A DNA stretch of 64,000 nt from DATFMP01 sp035266845 (GTDB lineage: Bacteria > SAR324 > JACQKK01): assembly GCA_035266845.1 (NCBI GenBank), contig DATFMP010000090.1, positions 57,648 through 121,647 of the forward strand, written 5' to 3'. The notes under the pieces are model-generated. The model was not told where the DNA came from, did no database searches, and saw only the letters and a program-made list of their open reading frames with translations. Of this stretch, positions 43,297 through 50,764 are shown piece by piece. The translations under genes and the position numbers were made by a program. The first letter of the stretch is position 1; each line of letters starts with the position of its first letter.

Positions 43297-44736
43297 CTAC
43301 AGCGCCTTGACCACCTTGCCCACGGGGATGTGGCCCGTGCGCAGGTATTCGTCCTGCTGCGGCTCGAAGCGTCCCAGTTCGTACTGGTAATTCACCATGA
43401 CGCCTGCGGACTGCTCCATGCCGTGCGGCGAGGTATCGCCCAGCCAGTTAATGCGGGCCAGCAGGGCCCCGTTGGAGCCGTGGAAGTGCGCCACGGGACA
43501 GGCCGCGTGTCCGTTGTGCTGGCGCTCGGCGAGGTAGTGCCGCGCCGCGCGGAGCAGCCCAGGCCGCAGCGCCTCGGCGGCGTCCGCGTTGCGGTGCCAG
43601 TTGGGCATCGCTAGCACCGTGCTCACCGCCACCGGTACGTCCCGCGCCTCCACTGCGTCGCACAGCCGCTTGGCCTCATCCTTCTCGAAGAACTCCGCAA
43701 TGGTGCCATCCGCCACCGCCGCGTCCAGGAAGTCGCGCCGGAAGCGGGGCAGGGGCGAGAGCGTGGCGAAGGTCCTCAGGTTGGGCACCTCGCTCCGCAG
43801 GCGGGACACTACCTGCTTGATGAGCAGGTTGCCGAACTGGATGCCGCGCAGCCCCTGCTGGGCATTGGAAATGCTGTAGAAGATGGCCGTGTCCGCCTGA
43901 TCCGGTCGCAGGTCCGGCGCCGTCGGGTCGAGCAGGCGCTGGATGCTGTCCGCCAGACCCTGCACCAGCGCCACCTCCACGAAGATCAGTGGCTCGTTGG
44001 GCATGGCCGGGTGCAGGAACGCATAGCAGGCGCGGTCGGAGACCAGGCGGTGCTTGAGATCCTCCCAGGTTCCGATGCGGTGCACGGCCTCGTAGCGGAT
44101 CAGGTTCTCCAGCAGCACCGCCGGGCTGTCCCAGCCGATGCGCTGTAGCTCCAGAAAGCCCAGGTTGAAGAACGAGGACAGCTTGCGCTGCAGCTCGTAC
44201 TCCAGCGGCGCCAGCTCCGGGTCTTGCCGCAGGCGTTCGGACAGGTCCGCCCGCAGGTCCACCAGGAATTTGATGCCGGACGGAATCGTATTGAACAGCT
44301 CGAACAGAGTGAGGCGCGGACTTTCCAGGGCCCGGTTCAGGCGCACCTGCGCTCCGCCGCCATCCCCGGCGCCGTCGCCTTCGGCGCTGGCGGACAGGTA
44401 GGCGGCGATGGCCTCGCGCACGCGTTCCTCGTCCACGCCGAAGTCATCGCGCAGCATGCGGAAAAACGCGTCCTTCCCGGCGGCATTGAGGCGCTTGTAG
44501 GCATCGGCCGCCTTGGCGATCGCCATCAGGCTGCTGATGCGCCCGCGCTGCTGCCAGGCCTCGCGGCACCAGGCGCGGATCTCCTCCATGCGGGGCTCCT
44601 CCGGCTGCTCGTCGGGGCCGGACCAGAAGTCCAGGGCACGGGCCAAGCGGCGTACAAAATCGCTCACGGCCAACTCCGGTTTCAGCCAGGGTCGCCGGCT
44701 GGGCGGCTCGGGGGCGTGGGGAACCTGGGTGGTCAT
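43297..44736 (-). CDS. malonyl-CoA decarboxylase
   Basis: A 479-residue protein with an N-terminal helical domain (about 20-180) and a C-terminal GNAT-like catalytic domain. The active-site Ser region (AIFYSISNAQQGL) and the catalytic His region (AHFHGSNGALLARINWLGD) are in place. It converts malonyl-CoA to acetyl-CoA, the final step of malonate use or a brake on fatty-acid synthesis. No malonyl-CoA synthetase or transporter adjoins it. Of three possible ATGs (44754, 44745, 44736) the last has AAGGATG at the best spacing. Confidence 0.93.
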   Translation of the reverse strand: MTTQVPHAPEPPSRRPWLKPELAVSDFVRRLARALDFWSGPDEQPEEPRMEEIRAWCREAWQQRGRISSLMAIAKAADAYKRLNAAGKDAFFRMLRDDFGVDEERVREAIAAYLSASAEGDGAGDGGGAQVRLNRALESPRLTLFELFNTIPSGIKFLVDLRADLSERLRQDPELAPLEYELQRKLSSFFNLGFLELQRIGWDSPAVLLENLIRYEAVHRIGTWEDLKHRLVSDRACYAFLHPAMPNEPLIFVEVALVQGLADSIQRLLDPTAPDLRPDQADTAIFYSISNAQQGLRGIQFGNLLIKQVVSRLRSEVPNLRTFATLSPLPRFRRDFLDAAVADGTIAEFFEKDEAKRLCDAVEARDVPVAVSTVLAMPNWHRNADAAEALRPGLLRAARHYLAERQHNGHAACPVAHFHGSNGALLARINWLGDTSPHGMEQSAGVMVNYQYELGRFEPQQDEYLRTGHIPVGKVVKAL

Positions 44737-44793
44737 GGGGCTCATCCTTTTCATTAAAGCGGCAATGCCGCAACCGACTCTCCTCCCCGGCCC

Positions 44794-44822
44794 ATTCTAG
44801 CATCGCCGCGCGGCGGAGATAA
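44794..44822 (-). promoter_or_regulatory. extended -10 promoter of the malonyl-CoA decarboxylase gene
   Basis: On the minus strand TGCTAGAAT (hexamer complement of 44794-44799) with TTATCT 17 bases upstream (complement of 44817-44822). The same TGCTAGAAT occurs before the gene at 14871. Leader about 50 nt. Confidence 0.45.
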
Positions 44823-45000
44823 TGCCTCGCCGTGATGCCGCGCCCCCCGCGCCTTGTCGCGGTTGGCCAAGGCTGAGGAATGGGCGTGGCGCGCAAACAG
44901 TTGCATCGCTGGGCGCATTCCCGTGGTGGGAAGGCGCCCGGCCGGGCAGTCGCTTCAGAAGGTCTGGGGAATTATTGCGGCGCGGTGCCGATGCACCTGC

Positions 45001-45225
45001 CTAGAGCAGGCCGGCTTCCTTCAGCGCGCGGTAGGGGCCCTTCTTGTCCAGCGATTTGAGACCTTTCGTGCTCATGCGCACAGTCACGTAGCGGCCCAGC
45101 TCCGCAACGAACACCCGCTTCTTGCGCAGATTGGGCTTCTGCACGTGCGAGGTCTTGTTGTTGGCGTGGGAAACCCGGTTGCCGTTCAGTCCCTTCTTGC
45201 CGGTGATCTGGCAGACTCTCGACAT
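45001..45225 (-). CDS. rpmB: 50S ribosomal protein L28
   Basis: A 74-residue basic protein. Family marks are the N-terminal MSRVCQITGKKG, NRVSHANNKT, RVFVAELGRYVTVRMSTKGLKSLDKKG. It assembles into the 50S subunit. Only one of the zinc-binding Cys is left (C5), indicating the zinc-free C-minus form. rpmG is not adjacent, unlike in many bacteria. Neither a strong Shine-Dalgarno nor a clear promoter is seen. Confidence 0.96.
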   Translation of the reverse strand: MSRVCQITGKKGLNGNRVSHANNKTSHVQKPNLRKKRVFVAELGRYVTVRMSTKGLKSLDKKGPYRALKEAGLL

Positions 45226-45724
45226 AGCGCGACAGGCTCAAAATAGGTGAAGCGTTTACAGCCGAACTGTTTTTATATCGCGAATCCGGACGCGGAGTCA
45301 ACGGATTCCCGCCGGGAATAAACATAGCGACGCCGTAGCGCCGACCTCATTCCGGACCCCATCGCCTCGCGAGCGCCGCTGCCGGGGACCGGTTTTCCGG
45401 GCACTGCGCGCAATCGCCCGAAGCATCACGTGGACCTTCCGCAAAGGCGCCTGGGGGCGCGGTTTGCGGGGTGCCCCGGTTTGCCGAGAGAGGGGCAACG
45501 TGGTAGCCTGCGGGATAGGTGAGAGGCGGGGTTCAGACCGCCGGGCCACCAGGGAAGGGGACCTGTCACCACATGGCCAAGCCCCGCGCCAAGGGGCTGC
45601 GCGCGCTGCCCGCGACCGGGGGCGCCAAGCCGTTGCCAGGGAAGGCCCGATGCCCGCCTGAGCCGTCCTCCCGCCGCCACGCCCGCAATCCGGCGTTCGA
45701 CCATCCACGCAGGACAGGAGTCCG
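45226..45724. other. 499-base gap upstream of gyrA
   Basis: The largest gap without a confident gene. AT-rich bases at 45262-45283 may hold the rpmB promoter (minus strand). An ATG at 45573 after AAGGGGACC opens a short basic frame on the plus strand, but it has no recognisable similarity. AGCCCC/GGGGCT forms a hairpin near 45580-45598. The right end carries the gyrA Shine-Dalgarno (AGGACAGGAG). Confidence 0.4.
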
Positions 45725-48247
45725 ATGGAGCCCACCGATCTGAATCTGATTACGCCCGTCAATATCGAAGACGAGATGCGCGAGTCGTACATGGAGTACG
45801 CGATGAGCGTCATCGTCGGCCGGGCGATTCCCGACGTGCGCGATGGTCTGAAGCCGGTGCACCGGCGGGTGCTCTTCTCGATGAACGAGCAGGGCAACCA
45901 TTACAACCGGCCTTACCGCAAGTCGGCCCGCGTGGTGGGCGACGTGATCGGCAAGTACCACCCCCACGGCGAATCGGCCGTGTACGACACCATCGTGCGT
46001 CTGGCGCAGGAGTTCTCCATGCGCCACCCCCTCATCGATGGTCAGGGAAACTTCGGCTCCGTGGATGGCGACCCGCCCGCGGCCATGCGCTACACCGAAG
46101 TGCGCATGACCCAGCTTGCTGCGGAGGTGCTGGCGGACCTGGACAAGCAGACGGTGGACTTCCAGCCGAACTACGACGAGTCGCTGGAAGAGCCGGTGGT
46201 GCTGCCCTCGCGCATCCCCAACCTGCTGGTCAATGGCTCCACCGGCATCGCCGTGGGGATGGCCAGCAACATTCCGCCGCACAACCTGGGCGAGAGCCTG
46301 GAAGCGTTCCTGTACTACGTCGACCATCGGGACAACCCCTCCATCGTCGAGATGTTGGAGCGCATGCCCGGGCCGGACTTCCCTACGGGCGCCTACATCA
46401 TGGGCCGGCAGGGCATCTACGATGCCTATTCCACCGGGCGGGGCGTCATCACGCTGCGGGCCAAGGCCCGCGTGGAGACCGAGGGCAAGAGCGACAAGGA
46501 GACGATCATCGTCGATGAGCTGCCTTACATGGTGAACAAGGCACGCCTCATCGAGAAGATCGCCGAGCTGGTGCGAGACAAGCGGATGGATGGCATCTCG
46601 GACCTGCGGGACGAGTCCGATCGCACCGGCATGCGCATCGTGATCGAGGTCAAGCGCGGCTTTGCCGGCGATGTGGTGCTGAACAACCTGTACAAGATGA
46701 CGCAGCTCCAGACCTCGTTCGGCATCATCATGCTGGCGGTGGTGGATGGGCAGCCGCGCGTGCTGACCCTGCCGCAGTTTTTCCGGCACTTCCTGAACCA
46801 CCGCATCGAGGTCATCGAGCGCCGCACCCGCTACGACCTGGGCCGGGCCGAGGCCCGCGCGCACGTCCTGGAGGGCTTCCGCATCGCACTGGCCGCGCTG
46901 GACGACGTAATCGCGCAGATCAAGGCGGCGCCCACCCCGGCCGATGCCCGCGCGGTGCTGATGGCCGAGCACGGGTTGAGCGAGGTGCAGGCCAAGGAAA
47001 TCCTGGAGATGCGGCTGCAGCGCCTCACCGGCATGGAGCAACAGAAGATCCAGGACGAGTACACCGAGGTGATGCGCAAGATCGCCGAGTACCAGGCGAT
47101 CCTGGCCGACCGCGAACTGGTGCTGGACATCATCCGCACCGAGACCCGCGAGGTGCGCGACAAGTACGCCAACGACCGCCGCACGGAAATCCTGGCCGAC
47201 GCCAGCGACATCAACGCGGAAGACCTCATCGCCGAGGAGGACATGGTGGTGACGATCTCCCACGCCGGTTACATGAAGCGCAGCGCGGTGAGCATCTACC
47301 GCACGCAGCGCCGCGGCGGCAAGGGCAAGATCGGCATGACCACGCGGGAAGAGGACTTCGTGGAGAACATGTTCGTCGCCTCCACGCACGACTACCTGCT
47401 CATCTTCAGCTCCTTTGGCAAGGTCTACTGGAAGAAGGTTTACGAGATTCCCGTGGCCTCGCGCACGGCGCGCGGCAAGGCGGTGGTGAACCTGCTGCCG
47501 CTGGAGGAGGGCGAGACGGTGCGTGCCTACCTGCCCGTCTCGGAGTTCGCGTCCGGATGGTACGTGCTGATGGTCACGCGCAACGGCATCGTCAAGAAGA
47601 CAGCGCTGGATGCCTACGCCAACCCGCGCAAGGCGGGCGTGCGGGCCATCAACATCGACGACGACGACCAGTTGGTGGCCGCGGCCCTCACCACGGACGA
47701 CCAGGAGGTGTTCCTGGCCACGCGCAAGGGGCTCTCGCTGCGCTTCCCGGTGAGCACCGTGCGCGAGGTGGGCCGGGTGGCTCGCGGCGTCATCGGCATC
47801 CGCCTCAACAAGGGCGATACGGTGGTGGGCATGGAAATGCTCAGCGGAGGCAACTCCATCCTCACGCTGACCGAGAACGGCTACGGCAAGAAGTCCGGCG
47901 TGGACGACTATCGCGTGGGCAGCCGCGGCAACAAGGGCATCTACACCATCAAGACTTCGGCCCGCAACGGCGAGGTGGTGGGCATCCTGCAGGTCGAGCG
48001 CGACCAGGATGTGATGCTCATTACCCAACTCGGCAAGCTGATCCGCCTCAAGCTGAAGAACCTGCGCACCATCGGGCGACTCACACAGGGGGTGCGCCTG
48101 ATCCAGATGGATCCAGGCGAGCATGTGGTGTCCATCGCCAAGATCGTGGAGAATGGCGACGACGACGATGGCAACGGCGCAAACGGCGCCAATGGCAGCG
48201 GGGCCAACGGAAGCAATGGGGGCGCGGATCCAGACGATGGCGAATAG
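45725..48247 (+). CDS. gyrA: DNA gyrase subunit A
   Basis: An 840-residue GyrA. The catalytic Tyr is Y123 in AAMRYTEVRM; the quinolone-region Ser and Asp are wild-type (S84 and D88, HGESAVYD). The C-terminal beta-pinwheel (about 510-815) has the GyrA box QRRGGKG, which separates it from ParC. The last 30 residues are an acidic, Asn/Gly/Ser repeat tail (NGANGANGSGANGS). With GyrB it introduces negative supercoils. ATG 45725 follows AGGACAGGAG. Its end overlaps the TPR lipoprotein start by 11 bases, so it heads a likely gyrA-TPR-parB-bactofilin operon. Confidence 0.97.
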   Translation: MEPTDLNLITPVNIEDEMRESYMEYAMSVIVGRAIPDVRDGLKPVHRRVLFSMNEQGNHYNRPYRKSARVVGDVIGKYHPHGESAVYDTIVRLAQEFSMRHPLIDGQGNFGSVDGDPPAAMRYTEVRMTQLAAEVLADLDKQTVDFQPNYDESLEEPVVLPSRIPNLLVNGSTGIAVGMASNIPPHNLGESLEAFLYYVDHRDNPSIVEMLERMPGPDFPTGAYIMGRQGIYDAYSTGRGVITLRAKARVETEGKSDKETIIVDELPYMVNKARLIEKIAELVRDKRMDGISDLRDESDRTGMRIVIEVKRGFAGDVVLNNLYKMTQLQTSFGIIMLAVVDGQPRVLTLPQFFRHFLNHRIEVIERRTRYDLGRAEARAHVLEGFRIALAALDDVIAQIKAAPTPADARAVLMAEHGLSEVQAKEILEMRLQRLTGMEQQKIQDEYTEVMRKIAEYQAILADRELVLDIIRTETREVRDKYANDRRTEILADASDINAEDLIAEEDMVVTISHAGYMKRSAVSIYRTQRRGGKGKIGMTTREEDFVENMFVASTHDYLLIFSSFGKVYWKKVYEIPVASRTARGKAVVNLLPLEEGETVRAYLPVSEFASGWYVLMVTRNGIVKKTALDAYANPRKAGVRAINIDDDDQLVAAALTTDDQEVFLATRKGLSLRFPVSTVREVGRVARGVIGIRLNKGDTVVGMEMLSGGNSILTLTENGYGKKSGVDDYRVGSRGNKGIYTIKTSARNGEVVGILQVERDQDVMLITQLGKLIRLKLKNLRTIGRLTQGVRLIQMDPGEHVVSIAKIVENGDDDDGNGANGANGSGANGSNGGADPDDGE

Positions 48248-49064
48248 TCCGCACCGGCTGCGCCGGCTGGCCCATGGCATGCTGCTGTTGGTGGTGCTGG
48301 GCACGGCCCTGCTCACCAGCGGCTGCCTGGCCAATTCCGAGGCCCGCCAGCTATCGGACAAGGCGCAGGCGTTGTGGAAGGGCGGACGCTACCAGGACGC
48401 CGCCCGCAACTTCATCACCGTCGCTGAGCTGTACCCCAGTTCCCAACTGGCCGAGGGCTCGCTGTACTGGGCCGCCTGCCTGTACCAGTACTATATCCAG
48501 GACCTCGACCAGGCCGCGCGGCAGTACCAGCGCCTGCTGGTGACCTACCCCAAGGGCCGCTACTTCTACGAGGCCAAGCTGAACCTGGCGGAGGTCTATG
48601 CGCAACGCAAGGACACTCGCCACCGGGCGCTGCAGATCTATCAGCAGTTGCTGCTGGCCGACGAGCTGGCCCACCGGCGCGACTGGCTGCGCATGAAGCT
48701 GGCGCGGCTGAACCTGCAGATGGGCAAGATGGACCAGGCCCGCATGGAGGTACGGGACCTGCTGGTGAAGGAACCCAAGTCCCCGCTGCGGCCGCAGGCA
48801 TACTACCTGGTGGGCTACAGCTACTACCTGGAGAAGCGCTACGACCTGGCGCTCTTCGCCATGCGCCAGATCGGCAAGGATTTCCCCGGTACGCTGACCT
48901 CTCTGCGCGCCCAGTACTTTGTGGCGGACACCCTGGAGGAGCGGGGCCACATGCGCGAGGCACTGGCCGCCTACCAAGTCCTGCGGGACAAGTACCCGAA
49001 CCCGGACATCGTGGACAAGCGCATCAAGACCCTGCAGGCGCGCATCCGCCGCGGGGTGCGCTAG
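48237..49064 (+). CDS. tetratricopeptide-repeat lipoprotein (BamD/YbgF-like)
   Basis: A 275-residue lipoprotein: signal peptide with lipobox TSGC (Cys 27), then about six TPR-like helical hairpins (for example ALWKGGRYQDAARNF, YYIQDLDQAARQYQRL, VGYSYYLEKRYDLA). This is the layout of BamD and of Tol-Pal-linked YbgF/CpoB, which act at the outer membrane or periplasm; a specific identity is not clear. ATG 48237 overlaps the gyrA end by 11 bases, which suggests translational coupling. parB begins 16 bases after its stop. Confidence 0.78.
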   Translation: MANSPHRLRRLAHGMLLLVVLGTALLTSGCLANSEARQLSDKAQALWKGGRYQDAARNFITVAELYPSSQLAEGSLYWAACLYQYYIQDLDQAARQYQRLLVTYPKGRYFYEAKLNLAEVYAQRKDTRHRALQIYQQLLLADELAHRRDWLRMKLARLNLQMGKMDQARMEVRDLLVKEPKSPLRPQAYYLVGYSYYLEKRYDLALFAMRQIGKDFPGTLTSLRAQYFVADTLEERGHMREALAAYQVLRDKYPNPDIVDKRIKTLQARIRRGVR

Positions 49065-49080
49065 CCTTGAGCATAGCCCC

Positions 49081-49944
49081 ATGAGCCCCGGCACTGATCT
49101 GCCGGCCGCGGATGCGGTGCGGCTGCTGCACGTCCCGCTGGCGGAGATCGAGCCCAATCCGCGCCAGCCCCGGCGGCACTTCACCGAGGCTAAGATCGCC
49201 GCGCTGGCGCAGTCCATCGCCAGCCAGGGCGTGATCCAGCCGCTGGTGGTGCGCCCGCACCCGGCCGTGCCAGGGCGCTATCAACTGGTGGCGGGCGAGC
49301 GCCGCCTGCGCGCCGTGCAGCACCTGGGCTGGCAAGAAGTGCCCGTACTCGTGCGCGAGGTGCCGGACGACGCACTGCTGGAAGCCGCGCTGGTGGAGAA
49401 CCTGCAGCGCGAGCAGCTCACGCCCATCGAGGAAGCGGCGGCCTACCGCACGCTGCTCGACCAGTACGGCTACACGCAGGAGGCTCTGGCCGTCCGCGTG
49501 GGCAAGGATCGCTCCACTATCGCCAACATGGTGCGCCTGCTGGCCCTGCCGCTGCTGCTGCAAGAGGACCTGGACGACGGGCGCCTCACCATCGGGCATG
49601 CGCGGGCCCTGCTGGGAGTGGCCGAGCCGGACCGGCAGCTTGGGCTGCGGGCACTGGTGCTGCAGCGTGGGCTTTCCGTGCGGGAGACGGAGCAACTGGT
49701 GCAGCGCGAACGGAGCGGAGCGCCGGCCCCTGGTGCCGTACCCCCCGCCGATGCCGCGCCGCCGGCCCTGCCCGCGGCCGAGTCGTTGCAGTTTCAGGCG
49801 GTTCAGGAGATGCTGGAACGCCGGTTGGGCACCCGCGTCACGATCCAACGCGCGGGCCAAGCGAGCGCGGGCACGGGGTGCATCGAGATCGAGTACTATT
49901 CCCTGGACGACTTCAACCGCCTCTACGAGCTGCTGGTGCGCTGA
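49081..49944 (+). CDS. parB: ParB/Spo0J-family chromosome partition protein
   Basis: A 287-residue ParB. The CTPase motifs are present in the N-terminal domain (NPRQPRRHF; GERRLRAVQHLGW; ENLQREQL), followed by a helix-turn-helix (YTQEALAVRVGKDRSTIANM) and a C-terminal dimerisation helix. It loads at parS sites and slides on DNA using CTP. No parA is next to it and I saw no parS-like palindrome in the window. A bactofilin gene follows, recalling ParABS anchoring by bactofilins in myxobacteria. It could also be a non-canonical ParB/Noc. Confidence 0.9.
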   Translation: MSPGTDLPAADAVRLLHVPLAEIEPNPRQPRRHFTEAKIAALAQSIASQGVIQPLVVRPHPAVPGRYQLVAGERRLRAVQHLGWQEVPVLVREVPDDALLEAALVENLQREQLTPIEEAAAYRTLLDQYGYTQEALAVRVGKDRSTIANMVRLLALPLLLQEDLDDGRLTIGHARALLGVAEPDRQLGLRALVLQRGLSVRETEQLVQRERSGAPAPGAVPPADAAPPALPAAESLQFQAVQEMLERRLGTRVTIQRAGQASAGTGCIEIEYYSLDDFNRLYELLVR

Positions 49945-50004
49945 GGCACGCCCCTGTGGTGCCCGCCACCCGCGCGGGACGCATGGGCCAGGAGAGTTGC
50001 TGCC

Positions 50005-50352
50005 ATGAGCAAGGACTATCGCCACGCCAAGACCACGAGCTTCCTGGGTCAGGGCACCGAGCTGGAGGGACGCCTGGAACTGCGAGGCGGCCTGCGCATC
50101 GATGGCAAGCTCAAGGGCTCCGTACTCAGCGGATCGGTGGTGACCCTGGGAGATACGGCGCACGTGGAAGCGGACATCCATGCGCGGGCGGTGATTTCCA
50201 GCGGCAGGATCGAGGGCGACATCGTCTCGGCTGAGCACGTGCAGCTCAGCCTGCCCGGCTCCGTGAAGGGCTCCATCCACACGCGCGAGCTGGTGCTGGA
50301 GAAGGGCGTCTTCTTCGACGGCTCCTGCAAGATCACCGAGCCCGATCGCTAG
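50005..50352 (+). CDS. bactofilin
   Basis: A 115-residue bactofilin. The core is a right-handed beta-helix built from repeated short strands with Gly and hydrophobic positions (LELRGGLRIDGKLKGSVLS, VEADIHARAVIS, IEGDIVSAEHVQL). Bactofilins polymerise without nucleotides into scaffolds for cell shape, stalks or chromosome segregation. AGGAG lies 10 bases before the ATG. It is the last gene of the gyrA-TPR-parB-bactofilin set, 60 bases after parB. A repeat copy begins at the TAG stop. Confidence 0.9.
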   Translation: MSKDYRHAKTTSFLGQGTELEGRLELRGGLRIDGKLKGSVLSGSVVTLGDTAHVEADIHARAVISSGRIEGDIVSAEHVQLSLPGSVKGSIHTRELVLEKGVFFDGSCKITEPDR

Positions 50353-50540
50353 GTTCTGTATTGAATTGTGCCTCCCGGCAGCTACCGCCGCCCGGAGGCA
50401 GGACAAACCAGATGCGGGGGCCGAGGGCCCCCGCACCCCCGATACGGGCGCAAAGCAACGCCAACGAGCGTTGACGCACAAACAGGGTTCAGGGAGCCTA
50501 GCTCCCTGTTGGGGGTCTGGGGGCAAAGCCCCCATCCGCA
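50350..50540 (-). repeat. multi-hairpin dispersed repeat, copy E
   Basis: On the minus strand it has GGGGGC/GCCCCC (50519-50533), CAGGGAGC/GCTCCCTG (50490-50508), a CAACGC/GCGTTG spacer hairpin, the core CGTATCGGGGG and hairpin 3 GCGGGGGCC/GGCCCCCGC (50414-50434). Hairpin 4 here is GCCTCC/GGAGGC (50370-50399), unrelated in sequence but in the same position as the CAAGCGGC stem of copies A and C. It lies between bactofilin and selB; nothing else is seen from 50541 to 50764. Confidence 0.82.
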
Positions 50541-50764
50541 ACCGGCCTTTCCAAACAGAGCCGGGCCTCGCGGCGATCGCGCGGCGGGCGGCTCCGGCCG
50601 GGAGCTGTTTCCGGCGTGCAGGGGGCGGGGGGCGTCCATCGGATCGACGGTTGCACCGGCGCACCTGCTGCGGTGAGACCGGCCGGAGTGCCGGGCGGCG
50701 GCACGCCGCGCGCGCATCCGCACCCATTCGCGATTCCATCTCCGAGAGACGCACCGCGGTCGTC

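Noticed and set aside
45573..45743. Possible small gene before gyrA (MAKPRAKGLR...)
   Set aside because: It has a Shine-Dalgarno-like sequence, but overlaps the gyrA start region and has composition typical of random GC-rich frames.
45960..45996. Quinolone-resistance mutation in gyrA
   Set aside because: The Ser and Asp at the resistance positions are both wild-type (HGESAVYD); the Glu replacing Asp82 of E. coli is common in other species.
50541..50764. tRNA-Sec (selC) upstream of selB
   Set aside because: The region is GC-rich with inverted segments, but no UCA anticodon stem, T-loop (GGTTCGA) or acceptor pairing could be assembled.
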